Assembly: GCA_036872755.1 (NCBI GenBank)
Contig: JAVHNS010000016.1
Coordinates: 620,001 to 684,000, forward strand
DNA length: 64,000 nt
Direction: 5' to 3'
From: Orbilia blumenaviensis
Taxonomy: Eukaryota > Ascomycota > Orbiliomycetes > Orbiliales > Orbiliaceae
The notes below the pieces were generated by a model, which searched no databases, had not been told where the DNA came from, and worked only from the letters and a program-made list of their open reading frames with translations. Numbering within the stretch: position 1 is the stretch's first letter; each line of letters starts with the position of its first letter. Position numbers and translations under genes: made by a program. Below are positions 48,234-57,649 of the stretch, in pieces.

Positions 48234-50009
48234 CTAAATGACGTACCTAAACCGGGGCCTGGTCCAGTTGTTAGCTTATGTATAGGAAAATAGTAGTTCG
48301 CAGAGCAGTGGAAGAGGGTAATTTGTAAACATACGAATCATCACCCATTTCGTCAATCTCTTTCTCTGATTTTCCTTCAACTAAATAATCTCGTTTGCCT
48401 GCGTCCCTAGCCTTATTTTCCGTAATATAATAAATCTGTAATTGCGGGTTAACATAACGCTGCATTGAAATACTTTTACGTGGAACTTACTAGCAATGTC
48501 CCGTATGCTATTATCCCTACGCATGCCATAGCGATTGTAACAGCATGCCCTTTCACAAATCTTGGCCCATCCCGCGCAGGATACAAGAACGCGGCCATTA
48601 CGCCGCTGGCATTTCCCATTGTCAATTGGAAACCGCTGGCGGTGACTTTTTTACCATAACGTGGGATATTAACAACATTCCAAGCGAGTGGAAGTCCAAC
48701 GGCAACCTAAGGGTGTATAAAAGTTTGTTAGCAGTCGCCTTCAGGCAGTGTTTTATCATGGTTCCCATACGTATAGTCCTCCAGCAATCAAGAAACATCC
48801 AAAATAGTGAACGGCCGGCCCAACACGCGATATTAAAAGCACATAACCAACAATGCTCACAAGAGCGGCTAATAAACTGGGGACCCCTCTTTTCTGGTTT
48901 TTGTCACTCCACCATGCTACAAGTAGATAGGTTGTCGTCCCAAGCGCGTAACAGGGTATCGTCAATGCTTGGACTACAGGCGTTGGCCATTTCCCGAGTG
49001 TTCGGATGATAGTTGGAAGGTAAGTCGAGTAACCATATAGCATAGTATCCATACCCCATAACCCCAACGCGTATGCATAGCATTTCCAGTCCTTGAAACA
49101 AGCAATAACATCCCTTTTCTTGAGACTTTCTTCTGGTCGAACAGCACTCCCATGCTGAAGCTGCATGCGCTTTGCCATGAAAATACGTTCATCAGGGGTA
49201 AGAAAGCGAGCGGTTGCCGGTTCGTCTGAGAGAATGAAGGGAGTTGCCAGACCAATAAGAACTGTTGGGATGCCTTCCAGAATCATAATCCACCGCCAAC
49301 CCCTCATTCCTGCCTTTCCATCAAGGAAACCGATAGCGTAGGCGAGGAGGCCACCGAAAGCGCCCGCAATCGCCGCAGATACAAAGAGGTAGCCAATTCG
49401 TAGAGCGATTTCTTTTTTGGTGTACCAGAATGTCAGGTATACGGTAAGTCCAGGGAAGAGACCAGCTTCAAACAGACCGAGAAGAAGGCGACACGCTATG
49501 AGCCCTCCGTATGATTGAGTTAAACCAGTGAAAGTTGCCACGAGGCCCCATGCTACTGTGATGAAAGCAACTAGACATCCGTAGACACGTATGTTAGCCC
49601 TGAAACCAGCGTATTGAATGTTGATCTTGGTTGAGAACTTACTCCATCGGCTAGGCCTGAATTTCTTTATGGCAAGGTTACTCGGGATCTCGAATAAAAG
49701 GTAGGTAACGAACAACAACGAAACGGCAGTTTGGTATTTTAATGTCCCGACGATCCCGAGGTCTTCTTCTAAGCCGTATAGCTTCGCATTGCCGATATTG
49801 ATGCGGTCAAGGAAAGAGCACAAGTAGAGAAGCATTACAATAGGAATAATGTGGAAGTCCAGCTTGCGAACCAAGGACGCCTCGAGAACGGGATCCACAA
49901 CGGAAGCATTTTCCAGGGAGGAGTATTGCCTGTCTCGGGATTGGGATGATATGTCTGGGTGCTTTTGCTCTTCTGCCATTGCGTCGACTGTGTTGATGGT
50001 AGCGTTCAA
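48234..50009 (-). CDS. MFS transporter, anion:cation symporter (DAL5-like) family
   Basis: Five exons on the minus strand: 50009-49643, 49570-48771, 48706-48491, 48435-48335 and 48258-48234, 502 aa. The 12-helix MFS plan is clear, with FLDRINIGNAK after TM1, RWIAFITVAWG across intron 1, GLFEAGLFPG in TM4-5 and YYITENKARDAG after TM12. The last exon encodes only PRFRYVI, giving the C terminus GDDSPRFRYVI that is typical of this family. Members carry allantoate, nicotinate, biotin precursors or similar organic anions across the plasma membrane; the substrate here is unknown. The last two introns were picked to avoid a 31-nt intron. The N-terminal 40 residues are cytosolic. Confidence 0.88.
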
Positions 50010-51690
50010 TATGATGAGGGATGTTGTAGGTGGGAAAATTGCGATGTCCGACTAAAAACCTGGCAGGTTTTAACAACTTCCTTAATATATATATAGTATT
50101 TTATTCTTTTGGGGTCTCTGGATAGCCATCAGAACCCGATAGCCCGCCCCGTAGCACAATAAGATATCTAGTAGCCGCGAGCTTTGTCCACCGAAGAGTA
50201 TACAAACTCGTCCTCAATTTAGGATTCGTCAGGCTAGGGATTTCGTTTTGAAGCGCCCGGATAGCTGCATAGGCGAATATTAAAGTAACCACTGTTAGAC
50301 ACCATATCTGGGAGCACAGACAGGGAGGCGATATGCTAAATACCTAGTGCAGAGTCGGGTTTTGTGGAACCCTACCAACTTGGATCAGAGGTCGCTCCTC
50401 AATCGTCCGCAGACCACTCAGTCGTCCCGCAACACAGGTCTAGACTGGGATGTGGTTGGGATGCCTGTGTAACCAAACGTTTCAATAGAGAGTTTGCGTT
50501 TGGGTGTGTTCGACGGCTATATGTATATCGTTGTAGGATCAATGTATTAATATGCGCAAGCGGGCAGCGGTCTACAACGTTAACTTGACTAATTTCATTC
50601 AAAATCTATATGATCTTATAATCGCCGGTACCGGTAGCCATGCCTGGCTAGGCAGCCTACAGAGGAGTAGGAATGCTGTTGGCCTGGGCCGATTGGTAAT
50701 TGCATTTGCCCATAAAAAAAAAAAAAAAAAAAAAAAAAACTCTTCGGCAGCGCCGGTGCAGTGGAGTCAGCGATTTAAACTCTAAAACAATTAAAAGAGG
50801 GCCCCTTGCAGCCAACGTTGTCAACATTCTGCTCGTTTTAAAGGGAGATGCATATGAGAGATCGATTGTTCGGACCTTAAATAGCACCTCAGAGTGACGT
50901 GATTTCGGAATATTCCTTATATGAATTTAATTCTTGCTAGTGTGCTGCAGCCCTTATTGGGGCGCCGTTGTTGGAGATTTGGTGGTGCAACACACAATAT
51001 ATCAATAGGCCGCGGTTTTGCAATTTTGAAGCCTGAAGCTTGGGGTCTACGACAGCAATTTGGAGGGATTCGAGCGCGATGTGCATATGTGGTTGACTTA
51101 TCCTCTGCAGAATCAATATTTAAGTAGTTTTTAGAAGTAGCGAAATATTTTTCTATTTGACTTAGCAGGTTGTATGTTAGAAGTTGTGAAACTTTACGAA
51201 GTTATACTAGCGGTGATGACCACGTGCCCAAAATTACTTCAATTCAACTGCGAATACAAACACGAATGCGAAAAGTGCAAATTGTTGTCTTGTATATGGA
51301 CTGTATTAGTTCCAAGATATATGGAGGCGTCAGTATACTATCAGTCACTAAACCTAAAATCATAGTTCCTTGAGTTTGTTTTTAAACGCCTAGTGGATCC
51401 ATGGCATTGGAGTATTATACAATTTTTAATCGATTAACCTGTACCGTCATAGAAGTTGGCCCATAAATCGCCACTTTATTTGCAATAAAGTATTCTTTGT
51501 CAGGCTATCTACGGGTTTAAATCAGGCTGTAGACTCTAGTCCGACTCCCCGGGTCTAAGTTGAGCGCATATATCCCAGGAATTCGCCAAGAATCTTCATC
51601 ATCCATGCTTTTTTTTTTTTTGAATTTCCGAAATCGAGGACATGAAGCCCATTTATCCTTGCAAGCTTGATATACCATCTGCGTAAGCAT
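50010..51690. other. Intergenic region with a 26-base poly-A run
   Basis: 1.7 kb without a supported gene. A run of 26 A occurs at 50714-50739. Short frames of 60-77 codons lack family features. A TTT run occurs near 51609-51620. Confidence 0.5.
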
Positions 51691-52688
51691 TTATCCAATC
51701 CAAGGGGGGGTAGCTTGGAGGTTTTCGTGGGCCTTGAACCCAGTATGGCTCTTTAGTGCCTGATACCGGTATACCAATTCTCTTTCCTCAAAATTGTCCC
51801 ACAGAATTCCGGGCCTAGGCGCTCTATGCCTTACGCCAGCCATGTGTCTGTAATCTTCATTTCCCACATGCTTGCGTAGATTATCTAGATTTTTTACCCC
51901 TTCAGGTATCCCGCCGAGAAGAAGCGATCCCTCCAGCCCACCTACCACACCGGCGCCGATACCATCCTCCGCTCCCTTCTGAGATAATAGTTTATAGCAA
52001 TAACAACCTCATAATTGTAATAAAAAGAATTAGTTTTAAACTTTCTGAATTCTGGTAGTTAAAGGCCTGGTCGCAGTAGACGAGGGGGCAATCCCTTGAC
52101 TCGGTATCATTCAATTGTGGATACCCACAAAGAACATATTTTCTTACCGTATATTCTCTCGTACATCCTCGCAGCTCGTGGGGTTGCGCAATGCTCAGAA
52201 CTTGGCGCCGCTTGGAGCCCTAGGGCTTCATGGCCGTCCGGGTTTTTATCATATACGGCGCTGCAGACACATTGTTGGGCTCTCGCTTGGGCTTCGCGAA
52301 TCATTTGGTTGACCCTGTCTCCCCCATGAACAAGATCGAGTGCGGGCCAATCCTGTGCGTCTCGAACAGGACGGTGAGCCATTCCGGCCCATATCTGGCG
52401 AACAACCGCCACTGACACACAAATAATATCCATTGACCTTGAATAATATCCTCCTTCCGGAGGCACACGCTTTGAATGCCAGGAAGCACTGCGAACCGGT
52501 ACCGCCAATGGTGGCTGGAGCTGTGTTCTATCCGCTTTGCCGTGCTCTAACTCTTGAGGCTGGGATTCAAGAAAACCAAGGCCTGTATCAATCATTGTCT
52601 CTTGGTCGACAGGGACTGTAGTCGCAAGCTTTAAACCCAGACCTATTATTAATGATATCTTTGTAAGAGGCGTGCCAGTAATGAGCAT
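51691..52688 (-). CDS. Putative secreted orphan protein
   Basis: Two exons, 52688-52125 and 51978-51691, 283 aa. The Met at 52688 was chosen because it starts a signal-peptide-like segment (MLITGTPLTKISLIIGLGLKLATT); an upstream in-frame Met at 52757 would bury it behind 23 polar residues. The intron of 146 nt has GT-AG ends and is phase 0. The middle part has an arginine-rich segment with two cysteines (AQQCVCSAVYDKN). Exon 2 has a Gly-rich helix (GIGAGVVGGLEGSLLLGG) and a basic tail. No family is recognised. Real expression is uncertain, as exon 1 could contain a further intron. Confidence 0.5.
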
Positions 52689-53489
52689 CTTGGTAGTTGC
52701 TAGTTGTTGATGAACCCAAAAATACTTTTTAGTTTTCGAGAATGATTGTGGCGGCATACATAGCGGTTCGTAAAGAATGCGAAATTTGGAAAGGATGCAT
52801 AGGCGCTAGTGGGCGAGCCAGTGTTATATACTCAAGCCATATATATATTGTGTCTATACATAGCACAAGTACGTATATGTTCCGGCTTGCACACTTTGCC
52901 TGAAAACGGATGACCGGTACATCCATTCACCTGCTATTTTCGTATTCAATCTCTAGGCCATAATGTCTTAACATGCCAACCTTATGACATGCGGCGCAGG
53001 AATCGGTCTTTTATCATTGCTTTAGAGCGTGTTTCAGATATGACGTGTTTCTCGAGGCGTCTCTAACATGGACACTCATAAGTTTCTATAGTAATTGAAA
53101 GACCAACTGGAAGGGCCAAAGTTGATTAATATAAGCGAGAACTGTTGGTGAGTTCACAAAAGGAACACCGGGCTGTTGGCCTTGTTGAGATAACAAAGCC
53201 ATATAATGTTTGGACTTGTAAGTATATTGTTGGGTTTTGAGGTGTGATGTTTGATTTAAGATATATTCTACCAACTGGAATGCCACATGCGGAGATGATA
53301 CACCAGATGTGAACATGAGCGATTGGTTGAGCTGTACTACTAACAGGCTCGCAAAACGTTCAACATCATCTAGCTACAATCGCCTACGTAGCTACCCCAA
53401 GCTTGAACTTCCTTAAATTAGTTGATCGCGGAAAGGTTAAAAACTTGTGTTTGCTAAGCTGGTACTATATTGGATAGATGCAAATGGTA
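52689..53489. other. Intergenic region, no gene seen
   Basis: A 76-codon minus-strand frame (53086-53316) is the longest and has no features. The right edge is the second TIR element. Confidence 0.5.
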
Positions 53490-53819
53490 TAGGGGTACTC
53501 AGATGTGCAGAAATTAGCTTTTGTGTTTTTTTTGGCTTTGATTTTTCTGCACTTGATTATCTGAATACCTAAAGACTAGGTCAATTGAATATTTAATAGA
53601 ATAAATAAAGATTTTTCTGCAATTGCAGAAAATTTAAGTGTATAAAATGCAGAAAATTGAGATTTCTGCAATTTCTGCAAAAGTTAGCAGTCCTTGAGTT
53701 GCAGAAAATTTTTGTATGGGAGAAGTTGCAGAAAATGCAGAAAATCGGTTTTGTGTTGAGTTGCAGAAATTCCCAAAAGTTTTCTGCAACCCGGTTTTCT
53801 GCAAATCTGAATACCCCTA
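53490..53819. mobile_element. TIR element copy 2 (MITE-like, 330 bp)
   Basis: It starts TAGGGGTACTCAGATGTGC, identical to copy 1 over 19 bases, and ends TTCTGCAAATCTGAATACCCCTA, the inverted complement with a few changes. The interior is dominated by GCAGAAA and its complement TTTCTGC, at least ten times in both orientations. This suggests internal inverted repeats and strong hairpin potential. No coding frame was seen. It lies only about 40 bp from the stop of the first paralogue. Confidence 0.78.
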
Positions 53820-53860
53820 ATAGTGTATTTCTGGAGCTACAGCCCTAGTCCTTAGCCTTA

Positions 53861-55492
53861 CTAGCTGGGATGCCGTGACGACCTCATTCTACGGGCTGGG
53901 CCAACTTCAAACTCTTCATCTTGATGAAAGCCTGTCGCATCCTGCCTGTTTTGCGACTGCTCTGACGGTTCTGCTACTAGAATATCGGGGTCAACAAAAG
54001 AATCTGCCATTAAGGGTACCGGTCGTCTGGGCCGCCGCCGTGTTGATGTTGCAGCAAATGGATATGAGTCCTGCAGGTCCACGCCCAAAAGCTGGGATAA
54101 TCGCGGGTCTCCAATGTCATCCTGGAAGCTTTCTACTAGGACATCTACCCTGGACTCTTCCATGGCATCTCTAATTTCATCCTGCTCAAGCGCACTGTTA
54201 AATCTTTCCAATTGGCCATTCCTTGTTTCTTCGGCGTTGCTCCTCAAAATGTGATTCTGATCTTCTGCGTCAACTAGCTCTGGGACGTTCGGGTTTTCTA
54301 GGAACCCCATTCCTGTGTTTTCGGCTGTCATGCTTCTCAGAATATTTTTTTTGGCGCCATCTTCCTCGAAAACTTGATCTGTTCCTCGAAACCCTTCCGA
54401 ATAATCTATCCTGTTTTCGAGACTGTCGATACTGGAGTCTAACACTCCATTTTCGGGTTCACTGTCCAGCGGCCCTACAAGATCTTCTAGTTCTTGCAAT
54501 TTCTGATCGGCCAATTGGCCCTCAAACCTTAAATCTGCATCTGCCTGATCGTTTTGTAGAGTATCACCTTCGAAGCTAGGGACCGTATTAACTAAACCCT
54601 CCATGTATGTAAGAAGTCGACGGTTTTCATCCTGCTTCGGCTTTTTCGATGGAGGGGCTTCCTTTCTTCCTTCCACAATGGCTTCTTGACTAGTATCCCC
54701 AATATCGATGAGGTTGCTTATGAATTCCTGAAGCTTTTGTTCATATCTTGTTAATTCAGTATTGAGTGGCGAATCTATTATGACTCCCGGTGAAATCGTT
54801 TCCAAAATATATCGCTCAGCCAAATCCCTCAGGTTGCCGTAGAAGAAGTTGCCACCTCGGTTTGTTGTTCTAAGTTTTGCAAGGGGGTCAGGTACATGAT
54901 ACACATTCCCAGGGAAATAAACTCTCGTTCTCTCCCAGCTTTCGCCCCCGATTTTTTTCAACCACCCATACACCCCAGGCTTGATATCGCTTCCTGTATT
55001 GTTCAGGATACCGTCCGGATCTCCATTAGGTATATTTGTGTCTAAAGATACGTAGATGGCCGAGTGGAAGGCAACATCAGGCCCCATTGCTGAAACGTTG
55101 ACTAGGTGAATCCCCTCAAGATGATCCGGGTCCAGAACCACCGTCATAATCATTCTACCCGGAAGGGTATATTTTTCTTCTGGACAGTTCCGACTTCGAG
55201 AGAACGCCAAGTTGGCTATTGGGTTTTCTTCTGGTGGATTATATATTATGAGGTATTCTGTTGGTGAAATTCCACTGATTGGCTTATATCGATAGCAATA
55301 CCCAGGTACCCTTGGCGATAGACGGCCATTCAACTGGCTTCGATAGTCTATACCAAACCAATCTGGGCGACCTGTGCGAAGGTGTACGGTGTAGTACGCC
55401 AAACATCTTTGAAAGGAGATAATCCATAAAGTCAGGACAAAAGCCCTACATATATACGAATACAATGTGCCAGGCTTGAATATCCCACGCAT
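53861..55492 (-). CDS. Secreted paralogue A, unknown family
   Basis: One frame of 543 aa. A hydrophobic stretch at about 16-33 (AFVLTLWIISFQRCLAYY) is an uncleaved anchor or signal peptide. Residues about 60-235 form a probable globular domain shared with the neighbouring gene: YLIIYNPPEENPIANLAFSRSRNC, GSDIKPGVYGWLKK, YHVPDPL, NLRDLAERYI. From about 270 onward it is acidic and probably disordered, ending in an Arg-rich tail (RRPRRPVP; RRMRSSRHPS). I do not recognise the family. The shared domain and tandem position show a gene duplication. The signal sequence suggests export, perhaps as an effector-like protein, which is inference. Confidence 0.72.
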   Translation of the reverse strand: MRGIFKPGTLYSYICRAFVLTLWIISFQRCLAYYTVHLRTGRPDWFGIDYRSQLNGRLSPRVPGYCYRYKPISGISPTEYLIIYNPPEENPIANLAFSRSRNCPEEKYTLPGRMIMTVVLDPDHLEGIHLVNVSAMGPDVAFHSAIYVSLDTNIPNGDPDGILNNTGSDIKPGVYGWLKKIGGESWERTRVYFPGNVYHVPDPLAKLRTTNRGGNFFYGNLRDLAERYILETISPGVIIDSPLNTELTRYEQKLQEFISNLIDIGDTSQEAIVEGRKEAPPSKKPKQDENRRLLTYMEGLVNTVPSFEGDTLQNDQADADLRFEGQLADQKLQELEDLVGPLDSEPENGVLDSSIDSLENRIDYSEGFRGTDQVFEEDGAKKNILRSMTAENTGMGFLENPNVPELVDAEDQNHILRSNAEETRNGQLERFNSALEQDEIRDAMEESRVDVLVESFQDDIGDPRLSQLLGVDLQDSYPFAATSTRRRPRRPVPLMADSFVDPDILVAEPSEQSQNRQDATGFHQDEEFEVGPARRMRSSRHPS

Positions 55493-55871
55493 GGCATATC
55501 TATAAAAGTTCGATGCCGTTTATAGTGTATACTGCGGGCTTTGGTCGTTCAAAACTTCCCGACGTCGTCAAACTGGTTTACATTTAGAGAAGCTCGTTTA
55601 GGGAGTAACTAGATTAACTACTGCCGCTTGAACCCCCTCGTTTAACCTCACCCCCACAAAATATTGATTCTACCATTATTTTCTTGAGTTAATTTCTATT
55701 GATCATAAGCTAAGATCGAATCAACCCGGCTAAACCGGAACTTATGACCTGGGATCTCTTGATTGGGATATCCCACACCTGAGTTACTGTTTGTTTCGTG
55801 AGAGGAATCCTAGGAGCTCCTGAGCAAAGCCGCAGTTACAATCTTTCATCAAGTAATAGATATAATTAACA
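55493..55871. other. Gap between the two paralogues
   Basis: 379 bp holding the promoter of paralogue A and the 3' end of paralogue B. No frame was seen. Confidence 0.5.
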
Positions 55872-57626
55872 TCAAGTATTAGGTCTATTGGCTCCTCCAC
55901 GCCAGTCTCGAGTCGTACTACCGCTGTAGCCCGTGTCTTCCGGCGCCTCGGGGCCCTGCTGGGCGAAATAACCCCCAGTATTTATTCGTGAAAAGCCTGG
56001 GTTTCCTGGTTGCCATTGAGACTGTTCCCGGAACGCCCGGAATGTCGATGTTGTTCCATATCCAGAATAAGAATCTTCTCTCCCATTTTGAATTGGCGCC
56101 CCGGCTCTGTGTTGCACTGAGAGGCCGTCGCCATCAGCTAGATTCTGATTGGATTCGATTATAGGGTGTTGGCTTATAATGCTAGGGTCCTGGTTATTTT
56201 GATATAGACCTTCGCCCATAGCTTGTTGATCAATATTAGCTGGTTCCAAGTCGGTTATTAATGGTTGGCCCTGCACATTCATTCTCTCTTCGATACTTAT
56301 CGGTTCTTCCACTTCAATAGTGGACGGCCTGCTAATGAATCCACCTGGTGCTTCTGACGTCCTAAAAGCCTGATCTTCAAGTCGAATATCTAGTTCAGGT
56401 CCACTCTCAATACTCATACGCCGGTTAAAATTGCTTCCTATTACGCTTTCAGGAACACTGGCTTGGTGCTTGGTGCGTAATTCTCCAGCAAAGTTTTCCA
56501 TGCCTCCAACTTGAGCAAGCCCTCCATTAACTTCTCGATTTAAATCGGCATCATGAATAACGATAGCTGACGCTTCATCGAGACCTAAGTTTTTTGTCTC
56601 GAGCTCGTCTAGCCCCAGAATTCTATTGAACTCTTTGATCGTTAGATTATCCAAAAGACGAGTAGCGTCAAATCCTGGTATTTGTTCCTCAGTAATCTCA
56701 TCTTTGAGTAGAGACAACCCATTCATTTTTGATTTGTCCTCAACGACCTTCCTGGGAGCATGTTCTCGTTGATATTTATGCCAGTAGTCCACAGTCTCCT
56801 CCAGAAACGAGACTATACCAGTTCCCCATCTGTCGTTGATATCAATTGGCTGTCCTGGGGCCACTAGGTACCGACCCCTGGGCTTTCCTTCCTTTGTCCC
56901 AAGGATCAATGGTATCTTTGCATTCTTCATTGCCTTCTGGGCTGTAGTGAGATCCTCATTCCGGCTCTTTCGGCCTAGGTGAGAGTTGTGCAATGGTCCG
57001 TGTATCTTAGAAGGTTTGCTATCAGCGTCTATCTTGCCGGATATAATATCCCCCATATAATTTTCAAGAGGGTCATCTAGCTCCTCTGAACCCCAGTATA
57101 TGGCTCTCTCAGCGAGATTTCGTAACCACATGGCCAAGTATTCTCCCTGAAGTTGATCAACGTAACCTGTCGGATCTGGGACTCTCGCGGTGACATTCGG
57201 AAAGAATTCTCGGATCCTATCAGCGCCCAAGTCATTTAAATCGAGTTTCCATGTATACAATCCAGGTCGAACATCGTTTTCCGTATGTAGAAGAAACCCA
57301 TTTTCTGTTTGCTCTTGGTCGTCGAGCGATGTGTAAGCGAAAGAACGAAGCGGAAGACCAGGTTGAAGTGACTTTAGGCTCACAACGAAGACGCCATATG
57401 GATTATCTTTTGGCAATGTGACAAGCAGGAGCGGCCTAGTAAATTGAGAACTATTTTTGCATCCGCCTCGGGAATACATAAATCCCAGTGCCGTAATAGC
57501 TTCATCCCCTGGTCGGTTGTAGAAAACGATTTCTTCCAAATTCCCGCGGCCAGTCCTGTCGATGCTCTCGTAACATTTGAATAGGTCTCTTTCTGTAATG
57601 CGCCCCTGGGCCCCATAACCACTTAG
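55872..57626 (-). CDS. Paralogue B of the secreted family, 5' end not found
   Basis: The frame is open from 57626 to the stop at 55872 (584 codons) without a suitable ATG at its start; a stop lies just upstream. The shared domain aligns with paralogue A: EEIVFYNRPGDEAITALGFMYSRGGC, ENDVRPGLYTWKLD, ARVPDPTGYV, LRNLAERAIYW. Its C-terminal half is again acidic, Asn/Gln/Gly-rich and unlike A. No signal-peptide exon is visible: beyond 57660 the DNA becomes very AT-rich with no frame. Either an upstream exon lies across an unrecognised intron, or the 5' end has been lost at the edge of the AT block. If lost, this is a decaying copy, although the rest shows no stops. Confidence 0.62.
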   Translation of the reverse strand, partial: LSGYGAQGRITERDLFKCYESIDRTGRGNLEEIVFYNRPGDEAITALGFMYSRGGCKNSSQFTRPLLLVTLPKDNPYGVFVVSLKSLQPGLPLRSFAYTSLDDQEQTENGFLLHTENDVRPGLYTWKLDLNDLGADRIREFFPNVTARVPDPTGYVDQLQGEYLAMWLRNLAERAIYWGSEELDDPLENYMGDIISGKIDADSKPSKIHGPLHNSHLGRKSRNEDLTTAQKAMKNAKIPLILGTKEGKPRGRYLVAPGQPIDINDRWGTGIVSFLEETVDYWHKYQREHAPRKVVEDKSKMNGLSLLKDEITEEQIPGFDATRLLDNLTIKEFNRILGLDELETKNLGLDEASAIVIHDADLNREVNGGLAQVGGMENFAGELRTKHQASVPESVIGSNFNRRMSIESGPELDIRLEDQAFRTSEAPGGFISRPSTIEVEEPISIEERMNVQGQPLITDLEPANIDQQAMGEGLYQNNQDPSIISQHPIIESNQNLADGDGLSVQHRAGAPIQNGREDSYSGYGTTSTFRAFREQSQWQPGNPGFSRINTGGYFAQQGPEAPEDTGYSGSTTRDWRGGANRPNT

Positions 57627-57649
57627 TTAATACTCTGCCTGTATATAAG

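Noticed and set aside
48460..48490. 31-nt intron in the MFS gene
   Set aside because: The AG at 48436 gives a 55-nt intron with a GTTAAC branch-like site and a better family match after TM12.
53086..53316. Gln-rich 76-codon frame that might be a transposase remnant
   Set aside because: No DDE or HTH motif could be identified and it is isolated.
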